A stretch of DNA of 37,153 nucleotides from NCBI GenBank assembly GCA_947629765.1, contig CANREW010000012.1, positions 1-37,153 of the forward strand, given 5' to 3'. Positions 29,033 to 37,109 of the stretch are shown one piece after another (the stretch's first letter is position 1; each line of letters begins with the position of its first letter). This stretch comes from an uncultured Clostridia bacterium (GTDB lineage: Bacteria > Bacillota > Clostridia > TANB77 > CAG-508). The notes below the pieces were generated by a model. It was not told where the DNA came from and did no database searches. It worked only from the letters and a program-made list of their open reading frames with translations. Position numbers and translations under genes: made by a program.

Positions 29033-30433
29033 TTAAGTTGTAAGCGTTCCATTAGGCGTATTTACTATCATTAATATATCTTCTTCTTTTCCGTTTTCTG
29101 CATTTATATATACTAAAAATTCATTATCAGAAACTTTTCCTTTAAACTCCCAGCATAATATTTCTGTATTGTATTCTGTTGGAATTATTGCCAAATTTTG
29201 GCTATTTATTTCTAATCTGTCATTTAATTTTTCTTTTGCCTTTTCTACTGATATTATATTTTTATTTATATTTCTTACTTCATGGCAATTTAGGTATCCT
29301 GCTGTTTCCATTCCCATTATTTCACCATTATCTAAGGCGATTTTTAGTTTTATTAAGTCTGGATAGACTACTACATCATTTTCTTCATAAGCATAGTTTA
29401 TTACAATATTGTTTTCTTGAACCATATAATATGTTTCCTTCATATTAGTATATCCTTTTTCGTCTAAAAACTTTTTACCAATTTCAACTGCTTCCTCTTC
29501 TTTTATTTTCTTTTCGGTAATTTCTCTGTAACTGTTGAAATATACTATATGTCCACCTTTTTTTGAAATCGCTATACTTTTTGTTATATCATTACTATTT
29601 ACAATAAATCCATAGCTTTCTATATGTCCATTGCTTGAAAGCCCGTTGCTTGATATTTTTTCGTCCTTAGCGTTTAGGAATTTTTTAACAATTTCTTTTG
29701 CTTTATTTTCGTCTATATCTTCTCCTGTTAATCCTTTCTTTTCTGTGCTTGTCATGTGCTCTGAAAATGCTCCATCATATATTAAACCTGTGTAGTCATC
29801 AAATGCTGTTTCTATATTTCCAAAACTATCTGTTGACATATTGCTAACTTGTTGAGCAAAGGCTTTTGTTCCTTCCTTCGTAAGTTCTCCCCAGCTTATA
29901 CTTCCGTCATTTATTTCATTTGATAATTCATTTAGCGTTTCTTTTAATGTTACTGCATATTCGTGTAAATCTTCTAGGTGTTTTAATTCTTCGTCTGTTA
30001 GATCTTGTCCATCTATTGCTTTCATAGACAATGAGTAACTATAATCGCTAACTTGATTTAAAAATTTTTGTGCATTAGATAATCCTTCTGTATTTATTGG
30101 TATTTGTGATAAATACGCTTCTCCTAGCTTTGCTTCATTCCATACATTTGATAGAGTTTCTGCTCCGTGCTGTGCTGTTGATGTTATTGTTGATTTTGCA
30201 AGATATGTTTCTACTTCTTCTACATAATTTATAAGCTCATAAAATGCCATATTGTATGCATTTTCTGATACTTGCCTAAATTCTCTTTGCTTGTTATAAG
30301 TATAAAATGCAAGGACTATTACTGCAATTAGTAATATTATGATTACCATCACGATACTAAACATATGTCTATCTTTTAGACGATTTTTCCAGTCTGTAAA
30401 TTTTGTTTGCATATTTTCTTGCATATTTTTCAT
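29033..30433 (-). CDS. ypeB: germination protein YpeB
   Basis: Spore membrane-anchored protein needed with the lytic transglycosylase SleB for cortex breakdown during germination. It is 466 residues, the usual size. A short cytoplasmic N-terminus is followed by the membrane helix FSIVMVIIILLIAVIVLAFY (about residues 25-45). A long helical region with YNMAFYELINYVEEVETYL and AYLSQIPIN, and a series of PepSY-type domains from about residue 245 onward, follow. The upstream ATG at 30433 overlaps the ribosome binding site; the ATG at 30424, 10 bases after AAGG, may be the actual start. sleB, the usual neighbour, is not adjacent. Confidence 0.88.
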   Translation of the reverse strand: MKNMQENMQTKFTDWKNRLKDRHMFSIVMVIIILLIAVIVLAFYTYNKQREFRQVSENAYNMAFYELINYVEEVETYLAKSTITSTAQHGAETLSNVWNEAKLGEAYLSQIPINTEGLSNAQKFLNQVSDYSYSLSMKAIDGQDLTDEELKHLEDLHEYAVTLKETLNELSNEINDGSISWGELTKEGTKAFAQQVSNMSTDSFGNIETAFDDYTGLIYDGAFSEHMTSTEKKGLTGEDIDENKAKEIVKKFLNAKDEKISSNGLSSNGHIESYGFIVNSNDITKSIAISKKGGHIVYFNSYREITEKKIKEEEAVEIGKKFLDEKGYTNMKETYYMVQENNIVINYAYEENDVVVYPDLIKLKIALDNGEIMGMETAGYLNCHEVRNINKNIISVEKAKEKLNDRLEINSQNLAIIPTEYNTEILCWEFKGKVSDNEFLVYINAENGKEEDILMIVNTPNGTLTT

Positions 30434-30516
30434 TCCTTTCCAAAATAAGTATTTTAATATTCATATTTTACCTATTTTTTCAGGAATTTATACTTGCATT
30501 TGAATAAATTTATTTT

Positions 30517-31638
30517 TTACTCTAATATAATTTTACAAATATTTTTAGACGAATTTGGTTTTGCAAATTTTTTTGTATTTTCTTTTAATGTTTTTAATTT
30601 TTCATCATTATTTATTATCTCTTCTAAGACCTCTTTTATGTTGTCATCCTTTTTTATCCAAATTGCGATTTCATTTTTCTCTAAAAATTCTGCATTTTCT
30701 TCTTCTTGCCCTGGTATTGGATTTATAACTATTATTGGAAGATTTGCTGCTAAACTTTCTGATACAGTTACTCCACCTGGCTTTGTTATTACTATATCTG
30801 ATATACTCATAAGTTCTGGAACTTTGTCTGTAAATTCTAAAACTTTTATTCTTTCTTCTGCATTATATTGACTAACAATTTCTTTAAAGCTTTCATATAT
30901 TTTTGGATTTTTCCCAGATATTGCAATTATTTGCACATCTTTAAAATTTTCTGCAAATATTTTCATAAATTCAAATATGTTTTTTCTTGCTAATCCTAAT
31001 CCTCCACCAGCAAAGAATAGCATTGTTTTTTTGTTTTCTTTTAGTTCAAACTCTTTTAATATTTTTTCTTTATCATATTTATGAGATATTTTACTGCTTA
31101 TTGGTATTCCTTCTGCAAATATTTTTTCTTCTGGTATGCCATAAATAATTAATTCTTTTTTCATTTCTTCATTTGAGACAAAAAATAAATCTACATAGTC
31201 ATATCTTACTAACCATTGTTCATGCATCTTAAAATCTGTTAGTATATTTGCAAGTTTTACATTTATTTTGTTATGCTTTTTTAAATACGTACACATCTGT
31301 GTTGCAAATGGATGTGTTGAGATTATTACGTCTGGATCTATACTTTGTATAAACTTATATAACTTTCTTGCTAGAAGTTTATTTGAATTTTTGCTAAATG
31401 ATGCAACTATTCCTTTTCTTGACCCTTTGTATATTCTTCCCCACATTTTTGGTACTTTTTTTGCCATTTCTGAATATGCACTTGTTGTTATTTTATTTAT
31501 AACCTTATTTATGTATTCAATACAATCTATCATTTCTATTTGCACATCTGGATAATCATTTTCCAATGCTTCTTTTACAGCATTTGCTGTGCTTATATGG
31601 CCTCCGCCATATGTTGCATATAAAATTAATGTTTTCAT
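30517..31638 (-). CDS. UgtP/MGDG-synthase-like glycosyltransferase
   Basis: A family 28 glycosyltransferase related to processive diacylglycerol glucosyltransferase UgtP and plant MGDG synthases; it likely glycosylates diacylglycerol at the membrane to make glycolipids. It is 373 residues. The N-terminal domain opens LILYATYGGGHISTANAV, with ISTHPFATQM and VKLANILTDFKMHEQWL as acceptor-side features. The C-terminal nucleotide-sugar site is ITKPGGVTVSESLAANLPII with the INPIPGQEEENAEFL that follows. The start follows AAGGAGAG. MurG is a more distant relative but has different flanking motifs. Confidence 0.87.
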   Translation of the reverse strand: MKTLILYATYGGGHISTANAVKEALENDYPDVQIEMIDCIEYINKVINKITTSAYSEMAKKVPKMWGRIYKGSRKGIVASFSKNSNKLLARKLYKFIQSIDPDVIISTHPFATQMCTYLKKHNKINVKLANILTDFKMHEQWLVRYDYVDLFFVSNEEMKKELIIYGIPEEKIFAEGIPISSKISHKYDKEKILKEFELKENKKTMLFFAGGGLGLARKNIFEFMKIFAENFKDVQIIAISGKNPKIYESFKEIVSQYNAEERIKVLEFTDKVPELMSISDIVITKPGGVTVSESLAANLPIIVINPIPGQEEENAEFLEKNEIAIWIKKDDNIKEVLEEIINNDEKLKTLKENTKKFAKPNSSKNICKIILE

Positions 31639-31695
31639 ATATATTATCTCTCCTTGTATAGTATTTTATAATATTATTGTTTGTAATTCAAGTTA

Positions 31696-31735
31696 AAAAA
31701 ATGAAAGCAGACTTTTTTGTCTACTTTCATTTTTT
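31696..31735 (-). terminator. terminator after the M23 peptidase gene
   Basis: Nearly perfect 16-base-pair stem (AAAAATGAAAGCAGAC / GTCTACTTTCATTTTT) with a T6 loop and a further T-rich run, 13 bases after the stop codon at 31749. Confidence 0.85.
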
Positions 31736-31748
31736 ATTTTTCTTTATA

Positions 31749-32726
31749 TTATTTTAAATATAGTTCTGGGTTATATGCTACATCGTTTATTCTTATTTCA
31801 AAGTGAAGATGTGGTCCTGTTACATGTCCTGTTGCTCCTGATTTTGCTATTAAATCTCCTGCTTTTACTGTTGCTCCTACTTTTGTTAATATTGAACTAC
31901 AATGTGCATAATATGTTTGAACTCCATTTCCATGTGATATTATTACTAAATATCCGTATCCTCCACTATTCCATCCTGCATAAGTTACAGTTCCTGAAGC
32001 TGCTGCATATATAGATGCTCCAACTGATACTCCATAGTCCATTCCTTTATGTTGTCTTCCCCATCTTGCACCAAATCTTGATGTTATTACAGCTCCTTTT
32101 ATAGGTTTTGTGAAGGTAATTGATACTGGTTTATATCCTGTTCCTGTTTTTCCTGGTGATACAGGACCTGCACTCTTTTTAGCTGATGAAGTTGTTACTT
32201 TTTTCTGATATAAGTTGTTTATTGCCGTCTCTGTGTCTGTTACTTCCTTTGTTTCTGTAACATATTTAGTATCTATTGATAAGTCTGCTGCGTTATTACT
32301 ATTTTTCTCTTTTAAACCATTTACTACTTTTTCTGCATCGTCAAATGAAGATAGATATACTTTTTCTTCATTATTTACTGCTACTGCATAATACTTATAA
32401 TAGGTTGTTCCTGTTGATGTTACTTTCTCAAATATTTCATCATCATTTGTTTCAACGCCTCTCTTTAAAAAACAAAGTTTATATGTTGGCATTTCATCTA
32501 TTTGTACGAAAGCTACGTTATCTCCGCTTCCTTTTTCTATATATTCTAATATTCTTTTTTGAAGGTCTGCTTTATTACTACTATACCCAATAGTCTCTCC
32601 ATTATATGATACGCTATATATCGGTTTATACACACACATAATTAGTGCGACTATTGCTATGCTTACTATTGCGATTAATATTATTGCTTTTATGCTTGTC
32701 CTTAAACCAATTAGTATTTTTTTCAT
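31749..32726 (-). CDS. membrane-anchored M23 (LytM-type) peptidase
   Basis: A 325-residue extracellular zinc metallopeptidase that probably cuts peptidoglycan cross-links. It is anchored by an N-terminal helix AIILIAIVSIAIVALIMCVY (about residues 14-33). A middle region of ~170 residues is a predicted linker domain with a possible G5-like or LysM-like fold, ending in a Ser/Pro/Gly-rich hinge. The catalytic domain shows RFGARWGRQHKGMDYGVSVG (HxxxD), YYAHCSS and HLHFEI (second zinc and catalytic His). The ribosome binding site AAGGAG lies an unusual 16 bases upstream of the ATG at 32726. A germination or septation role is possible from nearby ypeB but is not shown. Confidence 0.87.
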   Translation of the reverse strand: MKKILIGLRTSIKAIILIAIVSIAIVALIMCVYKPIYSVSYNGETIGYSSNKADLQKRILEYIEKGSGDNVAFVQIDEMPTYKLCFLKRGVETNDDEIFEKVTSTGTTYYKYYAVAVNNEEKVYLSSFDDAEKVVNGLKEKNSNNAADLSIDTKYVTETKEVTDTETAINNLYQKKVTTSSAKKSAGPVSPGKTGTGYKPVSITFTKPIKGAVITSRFGARWGRQHKGMDYGVSVGASIYAAASGTVTYAGWNSGGYGYLVIISHGNGVQTYYAHCSSILTKVGATVKAGDLIAKSGATGHVTGPHLHFEIRINDVAYNPELYLK

Positions 32727-32985
32727 AATAATTTCTTTAGCACTCCTTTGTAAATTTCATTTTCTTCTACGGGTAATCAGGTTTTTCCATTTACTATTAG
32801 ATTTTACATTAAATAGTTAATTTATTCAATATTTGTTTGTTTTAAATTGCCTTTTTTTGGTTTTATTTCCTATAATTATCTCTTTATTTCTTCAAATAGC
32901 TCCGATTTTCTCTTAAATTCTTTCTTTTTTAGTGTATCGTCTTGCGTCTAGTGGGATAGCGAAATTTAAATTTTTTTGTAAATTT

Positions 32986-33588
32986 TTAAACTTCTCTTCT
33001 TCCTTCCAATGCTTTTGCTAAAGTTATTTCATCCGTATACTCTAAATCTCCTCCAACTGGTATTCCATTTGCAATTCTCGTTACCTTTACTCCCAATGGT
33101 TTTAGTAATTTAGAAATATACATTGCCGTTGCTTCTCCTTCTACTCTTGGATTAGTTGCAATTATTATTTCTTTTATATCTGGATTTGAACTAATTCTGT
33201 TTAATAGTTCTTTTATCTTTATATCGTCAGGTCCTACGCCGTTCATAGGAGATATTGATCCATGCAATACATGATATGTGCCTTTAAATTCATGTGTTCT
33301 TTCCATTGCTATTACATCTTTTACATCTTCTACAACACAGATTATATTATGATCACGCTTAGGGCTTGCACATATTGGGCAAGGATCACTATCAGATATA
33401 TTAAAGCATTGTGAACAGTATTTTAAATTAGCTTTAGCATTTGTTATTGAATCTATAAATTCGGTAACTTCTTCTTCCCCTGCATCTAGTATATGAAATG
33501 CTAATCTTATTGCAGTTTTATGTCCTATGCTTGGTAATTTTTCAAAACTCTCTATTAGTTTTTCTATTGATGGAGAATAGTATGACAT
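32986..33588 (-). CDS. recR: recombination protein RecR
   Basis: DNA-binding component of the RecFOR pathway that loads RecA on gapped DNA. It is 200 residues, standard. It has the helix-hairpin-helix near [14 protein letters not shown] (about 16-30), the zinc site [18 protein letters not shown] (about 57-74) and the Toprim domain with [16 protein letters not shown] and [19 protein letters not shown]. The start follows AAAGAGGAA. It follows ybaB and dnaX in the order conserved in many Firmicutes. The ~260-base interval downstream (32727-32985) holds no convincing gene. Confidence 0.97.
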   Translation of the reverse strand: MSYYSPSIEKLIESFEKLPSIGHKTAIRLAFHILDAGEEEVTEFIDSITNAKANLKYCSQCFNISDSDPCPICASPKRDHNIICVVEDVKDVIAMERTHEFKGTYHVLHGSISPMNGVGPDDIKIKELLNRISSNPDIKEIIIATNPRVEGEATAMYISKLLKPLGVKVTRIANGIPVGGDLEYTDEITLAKALEGRREV

Positions 33589-33610
33589 ATATTTCCTCTT
33601 TCTTTAATAT

Positions 33611-33952
33611 TTACATTAATCCTGGTATATTATATTTTCCAAAAGATGCACTTTGTGCTATATCTACTTTTCTTAGTGCTTCATTTACACAAGTTAAGAT
33701 TAGATCTTCTAACATTTCTATATCATCTGGATCCACTACATCTTTTTGTATTTTTATCTCTTTTACTTCTTTTGCTCCTGACACTTTTACACTTACTGCT
33801 CCTCCACCTGCTGTTGCGTCAAATTCTCTTGAGCTAAGTTCTTCTTGTGATTTTTCCATATCCTCTTGCATTTTCTTAGCTTCTTTCATTAGTTTGTTAA
33901 TATTCATTCCTCCGAAGTTTGCTCCTCCTGGAAATCCTCCTCTTTTTGACAT
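33611..33952 (-). CDS. ybaB: nucleoid-associated protein YbaB/EbfC
   Basis: Small dimeric DNA-binding protein of 113 residues. The N-terminus has the family pattern GGANFGGMNINKLMKEAKKM, followed by a helical segment and the conserved AGGGAVSVKVSGAKEVKEIK and VDPDDIEMLEDLILTCVNEA. The start follows GGAGGAACTAAG. It sits between dnaX and recR, the usual arrangement, and the three are one unit. Confidence 0.96.
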   Translation of the reverse strand: MSKRGGFPGGANFGGMNINKLMKEAKKMQEDMEKSQEELSSREFDATAGGGAVSVKVSGAKEVKEIKIQKDVVDPDDIEMLEDLILTCVNEALRKVDIAQSASFGKYNIPGLM

Positions 33953-33964
33953 CTTAGTTCCTCC

Positions 33965-35668
33965 TTATTCTTCTATTATATTTATTGGGATATCTAAATC
34001 CATTAAATCGCTTTTTTCTTGTTCTTCTTCCTCTTTAGCTGGTTCTACTTTTGCTTGCTTTGCATTAGATGCGCTTGCGTCTTCTAGTTTTATATGCATT
34101 GTTTTTCCACACATAATTGCAACTTCTTTTGTTAGTACACTCATATTTTCACTTTTTTCTAATAATTCTTTTCTAAATGAATTTAATCCGCTATAAAACT
34201 TTATTTTTACTGTCATATCATTTTCTTCTACCGCTTCTGTATTAATTAAATTTGCATATAATATAACTTTACCTTGTTTCTTTAAGTTCTCTAATATTTT
34301 TTGCCAGCCTTCTAATTTATTTCCATCTTCTGCCTCTTTTTCTATCTCTTTTTTTGTTATTGTTTTTTCTTCTTTATTCTTTTGTATACTATCTTCTTTT
34401 GCTTTTTTTGTATCGCTTTCATTCTCATTTGTTTTTTCAATATTAGAGACATTGTTTTCACTTTTTTTTATATTTTTTGTTTCAACTTGTGGCTTGCTTT
34501 TTTGTTTATTTTCACTTTTGTCTATAATATCTGGCCCAGACTGAATCTTTTTTTCTAATTTTTCTATTCTATCTTCTAATGCTTTTGTGTCTTGATTCAT
34601 ACATAATTTTATTATCTCTGTTTCAAATATTATTGTTTTTTGAGAAGATAATCTCATTTTATTTTCAAGCTCTGATAATTTATATATTATATTTATTAAT
34701 TCTTCCTTAGAAGTTTTTTCTGATAGTTCTTGTATTTGTTTTTTCTCGTCTTCACTATAAATATCAAGTTTTTTACTTACTTTATATATTAATATATCTT
34801 TTGTGTATTTTATCATTTCCCAAAGAAAATTGCCTAAGTCTTTTCCTTCATCAAGTATATTTTCCGTTGAACTTATTGCCTTTTCCACATCTTTTTCAAT
34901 TATTGCTTTTGTTATATTATTTACATATTCAAATTTTGGTATTCCAACTAAATCTTTTATTTTATCTTCATCTATATCAGTATCACCATCTTGCAAACAT
35001 CTTTCTAAGATACTTAATGCATCTCTTGCTGCTCCCTCTGATAATGTTGCAATTAGGTTTAGAGCTGGTTCTGTTATTTGTATTTTGCTCTCTTTGCAAA
35101 CTATTTTCATTCTTTTTATTAAGTCTTCATTAGATATTTTTTTAAAGTCAAATCTTTGACATCTTGAAAGTATTGTTGGAAGTAGCTTTTGTGGTTCTGT
35201 TGTTGCAAGGATAAATTTTACATGTGCAGGTGGTTCCTCTAATGTTTTTAATAGAGCATTAAATGCACCTGTTGAAAGCATATGTACCTCATCTATAATA
35301 TATACTCTATATTTTGCTCTGGTTGGTAAAAAGTTTATTTTTTCCCTTATATCCCTTATATCTTCCACACTATTATTTGATGCTGCATCCATTTCAACAA
35401 CATCTGTAAGTGAGCCATCTAGCATACTTTTGCACATTTCGCATTCGTTACAAGGCTCTCCATCCTTTGGATTTAGGCAATTTATAGCTCTTGCAAATAT
35501 TTTTGCTGTTGTAGTTTTACCTGTTCCTCTTCCACCTGTTAGTAAATATGCATGGCCTATTCTATTTGTTTTTATTTGATTTTTTAGAGTTTGTGTAATA
35601 TGGTCTTGTCCTACTATTTCATAAAAATTTTTTGGCCTAAATTTTCTATATAGTGCTGTATATCCCAT
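33965..35668 (-). CDS. dnaX: DNA polymerase III subunits gamma/tau
   Basis: Clamp-loader ATPase of the replication machinery. It is 567 residues. The N-terminal AAA+ domain shows Walker A LTGGRGTGKTTTAKIFA, the four-cysteine zinc site CLNPKDGEPCNECEMCKSM, Walker B IIDEVHMLSTGAFNALLKTL and the SRC motif TILSRCQRFDFK. Domain III follows, then a long, low-complexity lysine/glutamate/asparagine linker (about residues 365-460), then a C-terminal tau-like domain. A run of eight A on the coding strand (complement of 34462-34469) lies in the linker and could allow slippage, but this is weak evidence. The start follows AGGAGG. It follows the SRP RNA gene, a common order in Firmicutes. No in-frame CGG is present. 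Confidence 0.97.
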   Translation of the reverse strand: MGYTALYRKFRPKNFYEIVGQDHITQTLKNQIKTNRIGHAYLLTGGRGTGKTTTAKIFARAINCLNPKDGEPCNECEMCKSMLDGSLTDVVEMDAASNNSVEDIRDIREKINFLPTRAKYRVYIIDEVHMLSTGAFNALLKTLEEPPAHVKFILATTEPQKLLPTILSRCQRFDFKKISNEDLIKRMKIVCKESKIQITEPALNLIATLSEGAARDALSILERCLQDGDTDIDEDKIKDLVGIPKFEYVNNITKAIIEKDVEKAISSTENILDEGKDLGNFLWEMIKYTKDILIYKVSKKLDIYSEDEKKQIQELSEKTSKEELINIIYKLSELENKMRLSSQKTIIFETEIIKLCMNQDTKALEDRIEKLEKKIQSGPDIIDKSENKQKSKPQVETKNIKKSENNVSNIEKTNENESDTKKAKEDSIQKNKEEKTITKKEIEKEAEDGNKLEGWQKILENLKKQGKVILYANLINTEAVEENDMTVKIKFYSGLNSFRKELLEKSENMSVLTKEVAIMCGKTMHIKLEDASASNAKQAKVEPAKEEEEQEKSDLMDLDIPINIIEE

Positions 35669-35690
35669 TTTTGCCTCCTAATATATTTAA

Positions 35691-35813
35691 AATCTAACTT
35701 CTCCGTAGAGAATAACCTTCACATAAAGGTTTCTACTTATCGCTGCTTCCTTCCGGACCTGACGAGATTCGTAAATTTTTATCGAAGATTACTCTCTACG
35801 CAAAAGTTAGATT
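35691..35813 (-). ncRNA. ffs: signal recognition particle RNA (small bacterial type)
   Basis: On the minus strand the conserved loop GTCAGGTCCGGAAGGAAGCA is exact, the most diagnostic feature of the SRP RNA S domain. The ends pair over about 10 bases (AATCTAACTT at 35691-35700 with AAGTTAGATT at 35804-35813), and inner helices (GTAGAGAGTAATC with GGTTATTCTCTAC) complete the hairpin. Its length, about 120 bases, is the short form lacking an Alu domain. It stands between the unknown membrane protein and dnaX, with tadA further upstream, as often seen in Firmicutes. Confidence 0.94.
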
Positions 35814-35859
35814 TTCTTTCGTAATTATATAATCTTTTTTAAGATTTTACAAGACATTT

Positions 35860-36607
35860 TTAATTTCTTTTGAAAATTATATCTGTAAAGTCTGTTTTTT
35901 CATAATTTGAAGTTCCATCTTGCATTATATTTCCAGAAGGCAAATCTACTGTAACTGTTCCTGTAAACTCTGTTCCTGATACAAGCTCTATTGTAATATC
36001 AAATGAGATTTGACATTTTATATCTTCATATGACAACTCTTTTATATTATTAAGTATAGTTCCGTCATGTTTTATTGTTTCATCATTTGAGCTGTACTCT
36101 CCGTAAGTTTTGGTTCGTACATCTAAATGTTATAACTGCTCCTTGATTTGCAACTTCTAACTGCTTTAAATTTGTACTTTCTGTTCCTAGAAAGAATAAA
36201 TCGTCTTTTATTTTGTATTCATCTTTATATTCGAAAACTTTATCTTGTGAATTACTTGGTCTATATAGAACTATTTCACCTTTTGATGGATTTTTATTTA
36301 TTGAAAAATTGTCTAGTTTTATTCCTTTTATCAACTCTTCTTTTGTGTAATTTTTATTTTTTGATATATGTAAATAAATATCATTGTTTTGTACAAGGTC
36401 AAAATTCCAAGTACTTTCTCCGTCCTTTTCTATCCCTTCTGCCGTACTTACTACTACCATTTGTGATAGTTCAAATGGCATATTATTTTCACCTTCTACT
36501 TCATATTTTAACATTAATAAGCAAATAATTATCGCTATTAATGCGATTATGAATACTGATATGAAAAAGTATACAATTTTCTTTAGTTTTTTATTAAAAT
36601 CTTCCAT
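35860..36607 (-). CDS. membrane-anchored protein of unknown function, joined by one +1 shift at CGG
   Basis: A 248-residue unknown protein in joined form. An N-terminal membrane helix IVYFFISVFIIALIAIIICL (about residues 11-32) is followed by an extracytoplasmic, beta-rich region. Plain reading stops soon after NQGAVITFRCTNQN. Skipping the C of CGG 36103 continues LGEYSSNDETIKHDGTILNN and runs in frame for a further 80 codons to IIFKRN and a stop. This fills what would otherwise be an unexplained gap up to the SRP RNA. No family is recognised, so the join rests on the frame and on the same rule seen in known genes. The start follows AGAGAGGA at long spacing. Confidence 0.75.
36101..36103 (-). 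other. CGG +1 frameshift site, unknown membrane protein
   Basis: Context CAA AAC TTA CGG AGA GTA. Skipping the C reads LGEYSSNDETIKHDG and the frame stays open for 80 codons. Unshifted it stops 6 codons later. The four bases are CGGA and the restored residue would be glycine 169. Support is weaker because the family is unknown. Confidence 0.75.
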
Positions 36608-36627
36608 TTGAATTTTTTAATTCCTCT

Positions 36628-37065
36628 CTATTTTATTTTTCGTAAATCTTTGAAGAAATCCTTTAAAATTTTTTCGCACTCTTTCTGCATAATTCCTTTT
36701 TCATATTCGACTTTATGGTTAAATTTATAGTCTGTAAATAAATTTAGTATTGAACCACAGGCGCCTGTCTTTAGATCTTCTGTCCCTATATATACTTTTT
36801 TTATTCTTGAATTTATAATCGCACCTGCACACATAGTGCAAGGTTCTAATGTCACATACATTTCGCAATCTTCTAGTCTCCAAGCGTTTAGCTTTTTACT
36901 TGCTCTTTGTATTGCTATTATCTCTGCATGCTTTGTTGTGTCACATTTTGTTTCTTTTAAATTGTGCCCCCTTGCAATTATTTCTCCATTTTTTACAATT
37001 ACTGCACCTACTGGGACTTCCAATTTTTTATATGCTTTTTTTGCCTCTTTTAGGGCTTCTTTCAT
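36628..37065 (-). CDS. tadA: tRNA-specific adenosine deaminase TadA
   Basis: Zinc enzyme converting A34 to inosine in tRNA-Arg(ACG), required to read CGC and CGA arginine codons besides CGU. Catalytic HAEIIAIQ (about residues 46-53) and the zinc cysteine pair in TLEPCTMCAGAI (about 73-84) are present. The C-terminal helix ends EKILKDFFKDLRK. The ATG at 37065 has no ribosome binding site at normal spacing. An in-frame ATA at 37080 (IEEKYMKEALKEAK) is 9 bases after AAGGGG and would give the N-terminus usual for this family, so a rare ATA start is possible. Since TadA serves CGN decoding, its presence fits an organism that still reads CGU/CGC/CGA but not CGG. Confidence 0.95.
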   Translation of the reverse strand: MKEALKEAKKAYKKLEVPVGAVIVKNGEIIARGHNLKETKCDTTKHAEIIAIQRASKKLNAWRLEDCEMYVTLEPCTMCAGAIINSRIKKVYIGTEDLKTGACGSILNLFTDYKFNHKVEYEKGIMQKECEKILKDFFKDLRKIK

Positions 37066-37109
37066 ATATTTTTCTTCTATATTTATCTTCCCCTTGTTTT
37101 TATATATCT

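Noticed and set aside
32727..32985. Possible small gene between the M23 peptidase and recR
   Set aside because: No frame with a ribosome binding site and a plausible protein was found; the region is AT-rich with no clear structure.
34462..34469. A8 run in dnaX as a programmed slippage site making a short gamma form
   Set aside because: A runs of this length are common in such AT-rich DNA; there is no clear stimulatory structure or early stop to define a product.
35691..35813. CCGGA in the SRP RNA as another shift site
   Set aside because: It is part of a non-coding RNA signature and is not translated.
5793..36103. Random sequencing or assembly errors
   Set aside because: Errors would not be limited to in-frame CGG while about 60 out-of-frame CGG triplets are unaffected. 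A systematic artefact cannot be fully excluded without raw reads, so this is listed as a test.
291..37065. Stop-codon recoding (TGA or TAG read as an amino acid)
   Set aside because: Genes end normally at TAA, TAG and TGA (for example TGA at 10750 and 7799); no in-frame stops need readthrough.
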